64,000 nt of DNA from Bacteroidota bacterium (GCA_009773455.1 WSXU01000002.1:186001-250000), one strand, 5' to 3'; positions 42,150 through 51,540 are shown, counted from the first letter of the stretch. Made by a program: numbers and translations. Notes: generated by a model from the sequence alone, not told the origin.

Positions 42150-43280
42150 ATGAAAATTCCCTTCAATAAGCCATATTTTACCGGGCGTGAAGCCTTTCAC
42201 CTTTCACAGGCTGCCATTACCGGCAAGCTTTCCGGCAATGGCAATTACACCCGCGATTGTCAGCTGTTTTTTGAGAAAAAGTATGGTTTTAATAAAACCC
42301 TGCTCACCACCAGTTGCTCTGATGCCCTTGAAATGGCGGCGCTGCTGCTTGAAATCAAACCAGGGGATGAAGTCATTATTCCTTCGTACACCTTTGTATC
42401 TACGGCCAATGCTTTTGCCCTCAGGGGGGCAACCATCGTTTTTGCGGATTCCGGCACCCTGAATCCAAACATTGATCCTTCGCTGATTGAAGCGCTGATT
42501 ACCCCGAAAACCCGTGCCATTGTGGTTGTCCATTACGGCGGTATCGCCTGCGAGATGGATACCATCTCTGAAATAGCCGGCCGGTATAACATTGCCATTG
42601 TAGAGGATGCTGCCCAGGGGGTTGATGCCTTTTACCGTGACCAGCCGCTTGGCAGCATTGGCAAACTGGGTACTTTTTCGTTTCACGAAACCAAGAACAT
42701 TACCTCCGGCGAAGGTGGTATGCTGATCGTTAACGACCCGGCAATGATTGGCAAGGCTGAGATTATCTGGGAAAAAGGGACCAACCGTGCTGCCTTTGCC
42801 CGGGGTGAGGTTGAAAAATATGAGTGGGTCGGACTCGGAAGTTCATTTCTCCCCAATGAACTGACCGCTGCCTTTTTGTACAGTCAGCTTGAGCACCTGA
42901 AGATCATCCAGGAGAAAAGATTACAGATATGGCAGGAATACCATAGCCGTCTTTCAACTCCAGCAACAGAAGGCTATTTTTCACTCCCATACGTACCTGA
43001 ATATGCCAGACACAATGGTCACCTGTTTTACATCACGACCCGGAATTCAGGAGAACGCGACCGGTTGCTGGCACATCTTCTCTCAAATGGAATCCATGCC
43101 GTGTTTCATTATCTTACCTTGCACAATTCACCCTATTTCAGCACTCTGCATGATGGCCGGAAATTGCCTCAAGCTGACCGGTATGGGGCGACCCTGTTAA
43201 GGCTTCCTTTCTATTCCGGATTACAATCCGATGAAATTGATTACGTGACCACGATGATCCGGGCTTTTTACAAGAAGTAA
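42150..43280 (+). CDS. wecE: dTDP-4-amino-4,6-dideoxygalactose transaminase
   Basis: A 376-residue DegT/DnrJ/EryC1/StrS aminotransferase. The start KIPFNKPYFTGREAFHLSQA is typical of WecE/RffA. The PLP lysine is Lys182 in FSFHETKNITSGEGGML, and IVEDAAQGVDAFY holds the conserved Asp. It converts dTDP-4-keto-6-deoxyglucose to dTDP-Fuc4N, a 4-amino sugar for surface glycans. It forms an amino-sugar donor for the GNAT enzyme at 24015 in one possible scheme. A PH-domain protein gene starts 4 bp later. Confidence 0.92.
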   Translation: MKIPFNKPYFTGREAFHLSQAAITGKLSGNGNYTRDCQLFFEKKYGFNKTLLTTSCSDALEMAALLLEIKPGDEVIIPSYTFVSTANAFALRGATIVFADSGTLNPNIDPSLIEALITPKTRAIVVVHYGGIACEMDTISEIAGRYNIAIVEDAAQGVDAFYRDQPLGSIGKLGTFSFHETKNITSGEGGMLIVNDPAMIGKAEIIWEKGTNRAAFARGEVEKYEWVGLGSSFLPNELTAAFLYSQLEHLKIIQEKRLQIWQEYHSRLSTPATEGYFSLPYVPEYARHNGHLFYITTRNSGERDRLLAHLLSNGIHAVFHYLTLHNSPYFSTLHDGRKLPQADRYGATLLRLPFYSGLQSDEIDYVTTMIRAFYKK

Positions 43281-43283
43281 CAT

Positions 43284-43700
43284 ATGTCGAAAAGCATCGT
43301 TTTCAGGTCGGGACGGGCAGCCTGGATCATCATTGCAACCTTTCTGCCAACTGCCATTGGCATTGCCCTCTTTTTTACCGGCCCCTGGTTTCTGGGCTTA
43401 CTATTTCTGCCTGTAATGATCATGACCATCCCGATATATTTCAGAACATCCTATACCATTCATGACATTGATCAGCTCACCGTAGTCTGCGGGTTGATGT
43501 ATAAAAAGACTTTCAACATCAATGATATCAAGGGTGTGAAACCAAGCAGCAATGTCATGTCTGCCCCGGCACTTTCGATGAACCGGCTGGAACTGAGGTT
43601 TCAAAACAAGGAATTTTTACTGATTTCACCGGTAAAACCGGATCAGTTTATCGAAGCGCTGCTGGCGATCAATCCCGCAATCGAGGTGAAGAAAAAATAG
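43284..43700 (+). CDS. Bacterial PH-domain membrane protein
   Basis: A 138-residue protein with two membrane helices (about 14-33 and 36-53) and a C-terminal PH-like domain (SYTIHDIDQLTVVCGLMYKKTFNINDIKGVKP and LRFQNKEFLLISPVKPDQFIEALLAINP), as in DUF304/PH_9 proteins. The start is 4 bp after the wecE stop codon, so the two are co-transcribed. Function is not known; related proteins sit in envelope loci. Other interpretations are unlikely given the pattern. Confidence 0.75.
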   Translation: MSKSIVFRSGRAAWIIIATFLPTAIGIALFFTGPWFLGLLFLPVMIMTIPIYFRTSYTIHDIDQLTVVCGLMYKKTFNINDIKGVKPSSNVMSAPALSMNRLELRFQNKEFLLISPVKPDQFIEALLAINPAIEVKKK

Positions 43701-43781
43701 GGACTATATACAGAATATGGCAGCTATGGTGACCCGAAATGTTATGTCTCCGGATAATAATCAGCGAATCAATCCCTGAAA

Positions 43782-44105
43782 CTAAAGGAAACCAAGATCC
43801 AGCATCGCTTCTTCCGACATCATATCCTTGCTCCAGGGCGGATCAAAGGTTAATTCAACAATGCAATCACTGATCCCCTGAATTTCTTTCACCGAATCTT
43901 TTACCTCAACAGGTAACGATTCTGCCACCGGACAATTGGGGGCGGTGAGGGTCATGGTGATGTGGGCAACGGAATCGCTGTCAATGCTGATGTTGTAAAT
44001 CAGTCCGAGGTCATAGATATTCACGGGAATCTCAGGGTCAAACACCCTTTTAAGTCGTTCTATGATCTGGTCTCCCAGGCGGAGGGTTTTTTCGTGATCC
44101 ATCAT
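43782..44105 (-). CDS. sufT: SufT-like MIP18 family (DUF59) protein
   Basis: A 107-residue protein of the MIP18/DUF59 family. DPEIPVNIYDLGLIYNI and TLTAPNCPVAESLPVEVK contain the conserved residues, including the reactive Cys in NCP. In bacteria SufT helps mature Fe-S proteins. It is the last gene of the suf operon on the minus strand, with a 240-bp gap from sufE that contains heptamer arrays. The Met at 44105 was chosen; the next Met (44102) is equally possible. The region upstream of it is repeat DNA. Confidence 0.85.
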   Translation of the reverse strand: MMDHEKTLRLGDQIIERLKRVFDPEIPVNIYDLGLIYNISIDSDSVAHITMTLTAPNCPVAESLPVEVKDSVKEIQGISDCIVELTFDPPWSKDMMSEEAMLDLGFL

Positions 44106-44113
44106 GGGGTACA

Positions 44114-44228
44114 AGTAAAAAGTTCAAAGTTTAAAGCTCAAAGTTTAAAGTTCACCCGCACGAGCGGGCTCAATGAAATCAGGGTTACAGGGTTGCAGAG
44201 TTACAGGGTTGCAGAGTTACAGGGTTTA
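44114..44228. repeat. Heptamer array, CCCGC hairpin and octamer array upstream of sufT
   Basis: Six in-phase heptamers at 44114-44155: agtaaaa, agttcaa, agtttaa, agctcaa, agtttaa, agttcac. Then comes the palindrome CCCGC-ACGA-GCGGG (44155-44168). At 44181-44228 there are six octamers: agggttac, agggttgc, agagttac, agggttgc, agagttac, agggttta. The heptamer block starts 8 bp upstream of the sufT start. Confidence 0.9.
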
Positions 44229-44279
44229 TCCGGCAACTATCATGACCATTGTTCCAAAATTCCTCCATTCCTTTGGTCA

Positions 44280-44299
44280 CCCTGAGCGTAGTCGAAGGG
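44280..44299. repeat. Dispersed palindrome (CCCTGAGC..TCGAAGGG)
   Basis: The arms CCCT and AGGG pair around the core GAGCGTAGTCGA. Same family as 56659-56677 and, with different arms, 33801-33819. Confidence 0.7.
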
Positions 44300-44346
44300 C
44301 ATTCACTCCGAAATCACAATCCGTAATCTAATCAACCATCACCCGG

Positions 44347-44778
44347 TCACCCCATCGCCTGCTTTGTCTTGAAAGCTAGTGCGTACATCTTAATCTGTTT
44401 GATCATTGACAGCAATCCGTTTGAGCGCGAGGGAGATAAATGCTGGGTAAGTCCAATATCATTCAGGAAGTCGGTCGATGAATCAAGGATTTCCTGGGGC
44501 GTGTGACCGGTAAAAACCCTGATCAGAAGGTTGGCAATGCCCTTGGTAATCACCGCATCACTATCGGCTGTAAAATGAATGCAATTTCCGTCAAATTCCG
44601 CATGTAGCCATACCCTCGACTGGCAGCCTTCGATCAGGTTGCTTTCCACTTTGAACTTATCTTCAATCAATGGAAGGGATTTACCCAACTCGATCAGGTA
44701 GTTGTATTTATCCATCCAGTCATCGAAATTATCAAATTCGCTTACGATCGTACTGCTGCTTTCCTCAATCTTCATCAT
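44347..44778 (-). CDS. sufE: Cysteine desulfurase activator SufE
   Basis: A 143-residue SufE protein. The sulfur-accepting Cys is Cys52 in LIEGCQSRVWL, the family motif. It takes the persulfide from SufS and passes it to the SufBCD scaffold. It is encoded directly after sufS (25-bp gap) on the same strand. Two adjacent ATG codons make the start uncertain by one residue. Confidence 0.95.
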   Translation of the reverse strand: MMKIEESSSTIVSEFDNFDDWMDKYNYLIELGKSLPLIEDKFKVESNLIEGCQSRVWLHAEFDGNCIHFTADSDAVITKGIANLLIRVFTGHTPQEILDSSTDFLNDIGLTQHLSPSRSNGLLSMIKQIKMYALAFKTKQAMG

Positions 44779-44802
44779 TGACTCCGTTTTTCAGACACGA
44801 AT

Positions 44803-46017
44803 TTAAAGAAAAAGTGCTTCCACTTTCAGAATGGCTTCCATCAATTTGTCAATTTCCTCCTTTGTATTGTAAAATGCAAAGGAGGCCCTGATGGTTCCGG
44901 GAATGCCGAGGCTGTCCATCAAAGGCTGTGCACAATGAGTGCCAGTCCTTACAGCGACGCCAAACCTATCGATAATGGTCCCTGCATCATACGGGTGAAT
45001 TTTATCAATCATGAAAGAGATCAGGCTGGCTTTTTCAGGTGCATTGCCTATGATCCTGATCAGAGGATCACGGCTGAACTTTTCATTGGCATACAACAGC
45101 AATTCATGTTCGATGGCTGCTATATTTTCAATTCCAATTCCGTTAATATAATCGATGGCTGCTCCGAACCCAAGTACATCGGCAACATTGGGAGTCCCGG
45201 CTTCAAATTTAAACGGGAGTTCGTTGTAAGCAGTCTTTTCAAAAGTCACACTTTTAATCATTTCACCACCTCCCTGGTAGGGTGGCATTGAGTTGAGCAG
45301 TTCCTCCCTTCCGTATAGCCCGCCAATTCCCATTGGACCATAGACTTTATGCGCAGAAAATGCATAGAAATCGCATCCGATGTCCTGAACATCCACTTTC
45401 ATATGCGAAAGAGCCTGGGCACCATCGATAAGCACAACAATGCCCTTTTCATGGGCCATCCTGGTTATTTCCCTCACAGGATTTATGGTTCCGAGTGCAT
45501 TGGAGATGTGGGTTACGGCAAGTAACCTTGTGCGGCTGTTCATCAGCTCTGCCAGTGCCTTCATGTCGAGTGAACCGTCTTCAATAATAGGGCAGACGGT
45601 CAGTTTCGCTCCTTTTTCCTCACAGAGCATCTGCCAGGGAACGATGTTGGAATGATGCTCCATTGCAGAAATGAGGATTTCGTCCCCGCTTAAGATGTTA
45701 GCCCGACCCCAGGCAGCAGCCACCAGATTGATGGATTCGGTACAACCACGGGTATAGATAATCTCGTGACTATATCTGGCATTCACGAACACCTTTACTT
45801 TTTCCCTGACAGCCTCGAATGCTTCCGTTGCCTGCTGGCTCAGGTAATGTACACCCCGGTGGACATTTGAATTCAGATTGGAATAATATGCTACCAGTGC
45901 GTCAATCACTACCTGTGGTTTCTGCGTGGTAGCGGCATTGTCAAAATAGACCAGAGGTTTGTTATGAACCAACCGGCCCAGTATAGGAAAATCGGCCCTG
46001 ATTTCTTCTATTTTCAT
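44803..46017 (-). CDS. sufS: Cysteine desulfurase SufS
   Basis: A 404-residue class II cysteine desulfurase. PLP-binding Lys224 is in FYAFSAHKVYGPMGIG, the catalytic Cys362 is in VAVRTGTHCAQPLMDS, and the N-terminus MKIEEIRADFPIL followed by KPLVYFDNAATTQKPQVV is characteristic. It releases sulfur from cysteine for the SUF system. The Met at 46017 is chosen as the start; an upstream in-frame Met adds 11 residues with no family similarity. Arrays lie in the gap to sufD. Confidence 0.96.
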   Translation of the reverse strand: MKIEEIRADFPILGRLVHNKPLVYFDNAATTQKPQVVIDALVAYYSNLNSNVHRGVHYLSQQATEAFEAVREKVKVFVNARYSHEIIYTRGCTESINLVAAAWGRANILSGDEILISAMEHHSNIVPWQMLCEEKGAKLTVCPIIEDGSLDMKALAELMNSRTRLLAVTHISNALGTINPVREITRMAHEKGIVVLIDGAQALSHMKVDVQDIGCDFYAFSAHKVYGPMGIGGLYGREELLNSMPPYQGGGEMIKSVTFEKTAYNELPFKFEAGTPNVADVLGFGAAIDYINGIGIENIAAIEHELLLYANEKFSRDPLIRIIGNAPEKASLISFMIDKIHPYDAGTIIDRFGVAVRTGTHCAQPLMDSLGIPGTIRASFAFYNTKEEIDKLMEAILKVEALFL

Positions 46018-46139
46018 TGTAATTGATTCAATATCATGATATGTGTTCATTTTCTTTCAGGAATGAGTAGCGTTGAACAGGGACAGGCGACGAGGCCCTT
46101 TTCATATATTTGAAGTTACATCATTTATAAAAATAGAAT

Positions 46140-46167
46140 TCCCGAAATCCGAAATCTGTAATCCGAA
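46140..46167. repeat. Heptamer array, ATCCGAA family, abutting sufD stop
   Basis: Four units in phase: tcccgaa, atccgaa, atctgta, atccgaa. It touches the sufD stop codon within 2 bp and is upstream of sufS. Same family as 12831-12865. Confidence 0.8.
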
Positions 46168-46168
46168 A

Positions 46169-47593
46169 TTAAATCCTGCTCATATCAATCTCAAAAGCAA
46201 CTTTCTGTTCTTTGGCATTGCAATGAAGTACACACTGGTCGCAAACAGATAGTTCTCCCCTCAATCTTTTCTTAACGAGATCATCTATCCTCAGGCGTAG
46301 TTGTGGAATGGAAATTCTGTTAACAATTTCAGCGGCAAAGGCATACATCAGCAACATCCGTGCATTTTCCATACCAATGCCCCTCGAACGGAGGTAGAAC
46401 ATAGCTTCACTATCTAGCTGACCGACGGTTGCGCCATGGCTGCATTTTACATCGTCGGCATAAATCTCCAGAAATGGTTTGGTGTCAATCACTGCCTTAT
46501 CGGAAATCAGTATGTTCTTGTTGTTCTGATAGGCATTGGTGCGCTGGGCATCGCGTCTGACAAGAATATGACCATTAAAAACACCACTTGCGTGATCATC
46601 GAGAATGCCCTTGAACATTTCATTGCTCGTGCAATCGGGTTGTGAATGGTCAACAAATACCTGGTTATCGATGTGCTGGTTGCGGTCCATCAGGTAAACC
46701 CCGAGAATATCGGCATGGGCACCCCGCCCGTTGAGCTTCACATTGGCTTCATTCCGGATCAGGCCGCCGTTCAGGCTGATGGCATTGGTTGAAAGGACAG
46801 CGTTGGCTTCAAGCTGAAAATAGATGTTATTGATCAGCGCCGACCGGTCATTCTTATTCTGTAGCTTGTAATGATCCAGTGATGAATTTTCGCCGATTAC
46901 TGCCTCAGTTACCGAATTGATAAAGCCGATCTGATCATCGACCGAATCGTCACACTGCACGAGTCTGAGACTGCTGTTCCTGCCAAGGATCACAAGGTTC
47001 CTGGTTTGCAGAAACACCTCATTCCCTGAATGGATCAGGTTAACCATTTGCACGGTTTCGGTTACGCTGATGTTGTCAGGAACATAGATAAAAACCCCGT
47101 CGCGGGCAAAGGCTGTATTCAGAGCTGTCAGGCTGCTATCCGAAGCAGGCGCATATTGCCCGAAATGTTTTTCAATCAGCCCGGGGTGTTTAATGAAGGC
47201 TTCGGCAAGACTACAGACCACAACGCCCTGAACTGACTGAGATATAATCTTTCCACGGTCAATGAACTTACCGTTCAGTTGTGCAACCATGAAAGTATCA
47301 AAACCGGGCACATCGCATTTAAAAACCTCTTCAAAATCAACTTCACCTGAATCGGCTTCCAGCGGGAAAGAAAAGTTGTGATTCAGCACCTTGCTCAGAT
47401 CAGTATTACGCCATTTTTCCAGCTTCGTATGTGGAAACCCCTTCTGCTTGAACAGACTGATTCCCTCTTTCCTCAATGCGGAAATCCGGGCACTGTCGTT
47501 CTTTCCGATGCGTTCGCTGTTCTCTTCATAGAGTTTCAGGAGTGCATCCCTGGTGTTATAAGATGTTACGATTGTTCCGTCCATAATCTTCAT
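46169..47593 (-). CDS. sufD: Fe-S cluster assembly protein SufD
   Basis: A 474-residue SufD scaffold subunit. The C-terminal core includes FKGILDDHASGVFNGHILV and YADDVKCSHGATVGQLDSEAMFYLRSRGI, the SufB/SufD beta-helix signature. The Cys-rich tail CDQCVLHCNAKEQ is unusual for SufD: four Cys/His residues in 15 positions. It forms the SufBC2D complex. The start is 14 bp after the sufC stop codon. Another Met three codons on is possible. Confidence 0.95.
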   Translation of the reverse strand: MKIMDGTIVTSYNTRDALLKLYEENSERIGKNDSARISALRKEGISLFKQKGFPHTKLEKWRNTDLSKVLNHNFSFPLEADSGEVDFEEVFKCDVPGFDTFMVAQLNGKFIDRGKIISQSVQGVVVCSLAEAFIKHPGLIEKHFGQYAPASDSSLTALNTAFARDGVFIYVPDNISVTETVQMVNLIHSGNEVFLQTRNLVILGRNSSLRLVQCDDSVDDQIGFINSVTEAVIGENSSLDHYKLQNKNDRSALINNIYFQLEANAVLSTNAISLNGGLIRNEANVKLNGRGAHADILGVYLMDRNQHIDNQVFVDHSQPDCTSNEMFKGILDDHASGVFNGHILVRRDAQRTNAYQNNKNILISDKAVIDTKPFLEIYADDVKCSHGATVGQLDSEAMFYLRSRGIGMENARMLLMYAFAAEIVNRISIPQLRLRIDDLVKKRLRGELSVCDQCVLHCNAKEQKVAFEIDMSRI

Positions 47594-47607
47594 TTCATCC
47601 GGTCTTT

Positions 47608-48357
47608 TTAAACCAGTGATGCCTTAATCCATTCATAGCCTTTTTCTTCGAGTTCAAAGGCAAGTTCCTTACCACCTGAACGAACGATCCTTCCATCGAA
47701 GAGTACATGGACGATATCCGGAACTATGTAATCGAGCAGACGTTGATAATGGGTTATTACCACGAAAGCATTATCGGGCCTGCGCAGTTTATTCACCCCA
47801 TTGGCCACAATTTTCAGGGCATCGATGTCGAGCCCTGAATCAGTTTCATCAAGAATAGCCAGGCTGGGCTCCAGCATGGCCATCTGGAATATTTCATTTT
47901 TCTTCTTTTCACCCCCCGAGAACCCTTCGTTTACCGAACGGTTGGCAAGTTTAGCTGTGATTTCAAGCATCTGCTTTTTCTCCTCCATCTTTGCCAGGAA
48001 TTCATTTGCAGGGATAGGATCGAGACCATGATATTTTCGTTGCTCATTGACTGCGGTACGCATGAAATTGGTAATGCTTACGCCGGGAATCTCGACAGGA
48101 TACTGGAATCCGAGGAAGATTCCCTCACTGGCACGGTCTTCAATGGGCATCTCAAGCAGGTTTTTTCCTTTAAACAGGACATCTCCTTCATCGATGGTAT
48201 AAATGTCACGGCCGGCAATCACCGAAGCAAGGGTGCTTTTGCCGGTGCCGTTGGGTCCCATAATCGCATGGACTTCTCCGGGTTTAACTTCCAGATTGAT
48301 CCCCCTGAGAATTTCCTTGCCATTGATTGAAACATGTAAATTTTTAATGCTGAGCAT
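47608..48357 (-). CDS. sufC: Fe-S cluster assembly ATPase SufC
   Basis: A 249-residue ABC-type ATPase. Walker A is GPNGTGKST, the signature is FSGGEKKKNEIFQM and the Walker B is LAILDETDSGLDIDALK. It drives conformational change in SufBCD. It lies between sufB and sufD in the standard order. Heptamer arrays fill the 148-bp gap to sufB. Confidence 0.97.
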   Translation of the reverse strand: MLSIKNLHVSINGKEILRGINLEVKPGEVHAIMGPNGTGKSTLASVIAGRDIYTIDEGDVLFKGKNLLEMPIEDRASEGIFLGFQYPVEIPGVSITNFMRTAVNEQRKYHGLDPIPANEFLAKMEEKKQMLEITAKLANRSVNEGFSGGEKKKNEIFQMAMLEPSLAILDETDSGLDIDALKIVANGVNKLRRPDNAFVVITHYQRLLDYIVPDIVHVLFDGRIVRSGGKELAFELEEKGYEWIKASLV

Positions 48358-48403
48358 AGTGTGTTTGGTTGATTTGAGCTTATTTAGAAGCCCTTGGTGA
48401 AAT

Positions 48404-48498
48404 GAGAAATTTCTAATTTCTAATATCTGATATCTAATCCTTCCCGCTTCAACTTTAGACTTTAGACTTTAGACTTTTTACCCGGAACTTTAGACTTG
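48404..48498. repeat. Two heptamer arrays between sufB and sufC
   Basis: The first block, 48404-48438, has gagaaat, ttctaat, ttctaat, atctgat, atctaat. The second block, 48450-48498, has caacttt, agacttt three times, ttacccg, gaacttt, agacttg. The second block ends 8 bp from the sufB stop codon. No gene fits between. Confidence 0.9.
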
Positions 48499-48505
48499 GA
48501 GATTA

Positions 48506-49954
48506 TTAACCAACACTTCCTTCCAGGCTGATTGATAGCAGTTTCTGTGCTTCAACGGCAAATTCCATGGGCAATTGTTTCAGCACTTCGCGGGCATACC
48601 CGTTTACAATCAGACCGATCGCACTTTCGGTGCTGATGCCGCGCTGGTTGCAATAAAAAAGCTGATCGTCAGAAATTTTCGAGGTTGTCGCTTCATGCTC
48701 TACAATCGAGGTTTTATTTTCAGTCTTGATGTAAGGAAAAGTGTGGGCACCGCATTTGTCCCCCAATAACAGAGAGTCGCATTGCGAAAAGTTGCGTGAG
48801 TTCTCAGCACGCTTGGTCATTTTAACCAGTCCGCGGTAACTGTTGTTACTGAAACCAGCCGAAATTCCCTTGGATATGATGGTGCTTTTGGTATTCCTTC
48901 CAAGATGGATCATTTTGCTTCCAGTATCGGCCTGCTGGTAGTTGTTGGTAACAGCTACCGAATAGAATTCACCGACCGAATTGTCGCCCATGAGCACCAC
49001 ACTAGGATATTTCCAGGTGATGGCCGAACCGGTTTCAACCTGGGTCCAGGATATTTTTGAATTATTCCCTTTGCAGATCCCGCGTTTAGTCACAAAATTA
49101 TAAATACCGCCTTCGCCCTTTTTGTTACCGGGATACCAGTTCTGAACGGTAGAATACTTGACTTCCGCTTCCTTGAGTGCCACTATTTCAACTATGGCCG
49201 CGTGGAGCTGATTCTCGTCCCTCATCGGGGCTGTACAGCCTTCCATATAACTGACATAGCTGTTTTCGTCACCGATGATCAGGGTGCGCTCAAACTGTCC
49301 GGTATTGGCAGCATTAATGCGGAAATAGGTAGATAGCTCTATCGGGCAACGAACCCCTTTGGGTATGTAGCAGAAAGAACCATCGCTGAAAACTGCTGAA
49401 TTCAGCGCAGCAAAGTAATTATCGTCCGATGGAACTACGGTTCCCAGATACTGTTTCACAAGATCAGGAACTTTCTGCACCGCTTCGCTGAAGGAGCAGA
49501 AGATAATTCCCTGCTTTTCCAGGGTTTCAGAAAATGTGGTTTTCACCGAAACCGAGTCGATAACGGCATCCACGGCTACGCCGCTGAGTTTCTTTTGCTC
49601 TTCGAGTGAAATTCCAAGCTTGTTGAATGTCGCGATCAGTTCAGGATCTACTTCATCCAGACTTGAAAGTTCTTTTTTCTTTTTCGGCGCAGCGTAAAAG
49701 ATGATATCCTGATAACTGATGGGCGGATGGAGCAGATGCGCCCATGTGGGCTCGGTCATTTCCAGCCATTTATGGTAGGCATCCAACCTGTATTGAAGCA
49801 GCCATTCGGGTTCATTTTTTTTTGCAGAAATAAACCTGACCGTATCTTCTGTCAGCCCGACAGGGGCTGTATCCATTTCAATATCAGTATAAAAACCGTA
49901 CTTATAGTCGCCCTGCGTTACCTCTTCGAGTATGTTGTTAGGGTCTTTTTCCAT
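48506..49954 (-). CDS. sufB: Fe-S cluster assembly protein SufB
   Basis: A 482-residue SufB scaffold. It includes [57 protein letters not shown] and [30 protein letters not shown]. The Cys in this last motif (SQCDSLLLG) matches the conserved cluster site. It is the first gene of the operon sufB-C-D-S-E-T; no sufA, iscR or sufU gene is seen. A TATATTTG promoter element precedes it. Confidence 0.97.
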   Translation of the reverse strand: MEKDPNNILEEVTQGDYKYGFYTDIEMDTAPVGLTEDTVRFISAKKNEPEWLLQYRLDAYHKWLEMTEPTWAHLLHPPISYQDIIFYAAPKKKKELSSLDEVDPELIATFNKLGISLEEQKKLSGVAVDAVIDSVSVKTTFSETLEKQGIIFCSFSEAVQKVPDLVKQYLGTVVPSDDNYFAALNSAVFSDGSFCYIPKGVRCPIELSTYFRINAANTGQFERTLIIGDENSYVSYMEGCTAPMRDENQLHAAIVEIVALKEAEVKYSTVQNWYPGNKKGEGGIYNFVTKRGICKGNNSKISWTQVETGSAITWKYPSVVLMGDNSVGEFYSVAVTNNYQQADTGSKMIHLGRNTKSTIISKGISAGFSNNSYRGLVKMTKRAENSRNFSQCDSLLLGDKCGAHTFPYIKTENKTSIVEHEATTSKISDDQLFYCNQRGISTESAIGLIVNGYAREVLKQLPMEFAVEAQKLLSISLEGSVG

Positions 49955-50004
49955 TTCCCTTAGGGTTATTTGAGTACTTAATTAGATTAAATTAAGACAG
50001 CCGG

Positions 50005-50012
50005 CAAATATA
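50005..50012 (-). promoter_or_regulatory. Predicted -7 element of the suf operon
   Basis: On the minus strand TATATTTG, 51 bp before the sufB ATG. The divergent thiL promoter lies 190 bp away. Confidence 0.5.
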
Positions 50013-50196
50013 CGAAATTTTGCTGTCGGGAATGTTCCTGTCTGCCTGTAAAAATGCAGTTCACCGGCTACCTGTGAATAGCCCGGAACACCCTATAATT
50101 ACCTGAAATATAACAAATGGACAGTGGATATGTTGCATCAGCCCCGGATGATTGAGCGCATTCATTGCTCAGCCAAAGTGTAAATCTTATTATCGC

Positions 50197-50204
50197 TACT
50201 TTTG
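50197..50204 (+). promoter_or_regulatory. Predicted -7 element of thiL
   Basis: TACTTTTG, 27 bp before the thiL ATG. No TPP riboswitch consensus was noticed in the short leader. Confidence 0.55.
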
Positions 50205-50230
50205 CATTCTGAAAATCAAACCATGAAACC

Positions 50231-51280
50231 ATGACAGACAACACTAACCCACAGCGTACCGAACTGTCGGCCCTCGGCGAATTCGGCCTGATCAGCCACC
50301 TTACCACCGGCCTGAAAACCTTCCATAAGAGCACCCTGAAAGGTGTCGGTGACGATGCTGCGGTTATTGACAATGGTGATGAGGTAACCCTGGTCTCAAA
50401 GGATCTGCTGGTTGAAGGGGTTCATTTCGATCTTACCTACACTCCGCTCAGGCACCTCGGCTATAAGGCAGCTGTCGTAAATATTTCAGACATTGTTGCC
50501 ATGAACGGCACACCCACCCAGATGCTGGTGGGAATTTCCGTTTCAAACCGCTTCTCGGTTGAAGCCCTCGATGAATTATATGCCGGTATCAGGCTGGCCT
50601 GTGAACGGTATAAAGTTGACCTTGTAGGGGGTGATACCACTTCCTCGGTTTCAGGATTGTTCCTTTCCATAACTGTTATCGGCCGGGCAAAAAAGGAGGA
50701 GGTCGTATACCGGAATACTGCCCGTGAACACGATCTGATCTGCGTAAGCGGCGACCTGGGAGGTGCCTACATCGGCCTGCTGCTGCTGGAGAGGGAAAAA
50801 CAGGTTTACAAAGCCAACCCGCAAATGCAACCCGAACTGGAAGGAAACGACTATGTACTTGAACGCCAGCTGAAACCGGAAGCCAGGGTTGATGTGCTTG
50901 AAAAACTCCGCCTGGCCGGTATTAAGCCAACCGCCATGATTGATATATCGGATGGCCTGGCCAGTGAAGTGCTTCACATTGCCAAAGATTCGGGTCTGGG
51001 CTGCCGCATTTATGAAAACAAAATTCCGATCGATGTCGTCACTGCCGATATAGCCGCCGAATTCAAACTCGACCCGACCACTGCAGCAATGAACGGAGGT
51101 GAGGATTATGAACTTCTTTTCACGGTTGATGTGAACGATTTCGAAAAGGTAAAGGACCTCAAAGGCATTCACATCATCGGTCATATGCTGGAGAAAGCGG
51201 AAGGAGAATACCTGATCAGTAATGGCGGAAGTTTATATCCGATTGAAGCACAAGGGTTTGATCATATGAAGGTAGATTAA
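50231..51280 (+). CDS. thiL: Thiamine-phosphate kinase
   Basis: A 349-residue ThiL, which phosphorylates thiamine monophosphate to the diphosphate. The N-terminal motif ELSALGEFGLISHLT, the GVGDDAAVI loop, LVEGVHFDLTYTPLRHLGYKA and DIVAMNGTPTQML are family signatures. The PurM-type nucleotide site is complete: DLVGGDTTSS, MIDISDGLASEVLH and AMNGGEDYELLF. It stands alone, with its own promoter, and is followed immediately by a heptamer array that starts at the base after the stop codon. Confidence 0.96.
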   Translation: MTDNTNPQRTELSALGEFGLISHLTTGLKTFHKSTLKGVGDDAAVIDNGDEVTLVSKDLLVEGVHFDLTYTPLRHLGYKAAVVNISDIVAMNGTPTQMLVGISVSNRFSVEALDELYAGIRLACERYKVDLVGGDTTSSVSGLFLSITVIGRAKKEEVVYRNTAREHDLICVSGDLGGAYIGLLLLEREKQVYKANPQMQPELEGNDYVLERQLKPEARVDVLEKLRLAGIKPTAMIDISDGLASEVLHIAKDSGLGCRIYENKIPIDVVTADIAAEFKLDPTTAAMNGGEDYELLFTVDVNDFEKVKDLKGIHIIGHMLEKAEGEYLISNGGSLYPIEAQGFDHMKVD

Positions 51281-51383
51281 GATTAAGCTCAAAGTTCAAA
51301 GCACAAAGCACAAAGCCCAAAGTTTACCCGCCTTTGGCGGGATCAAAACTCAAAGTTTAAAGTTTATCCGCGCCAGGCGGGCT
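51281..51383. repeat. Heptamer array with two GC-rich hairpins, left arm of inverted pair
   Basis: It starts right after the thiL stop codon with gattaag, ctcaaag, ttcaaag, cacaaag, cacaaag, cccaaag. Then a perfect hairpin CCCGCC-TTT-GGCGGG (51327-51341), then atcaaaa, ctcaaag, tttaaag, tttatcc (51342-51369), then a second hairpin CCGC..GCGG (51368-51380). The first block is the reverse complement, unit by unit, of the array at 52014-52052. Confidence 0.9.
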
Positions 51384-51540
51384 CAAAATCCCAACAGTTT
51401 AATTAAATTTAGGAGCTTTTTCCCGTTTTTAAGATAAAATTAAATCTGAGAGGAAGTTAGAAATTTAATAATCTGTTCGTATTTCATAGCAGCATTTTCA
51501 TCAGGCGAAGTTATCATTCTTTATAGTGTTGATTATAATT

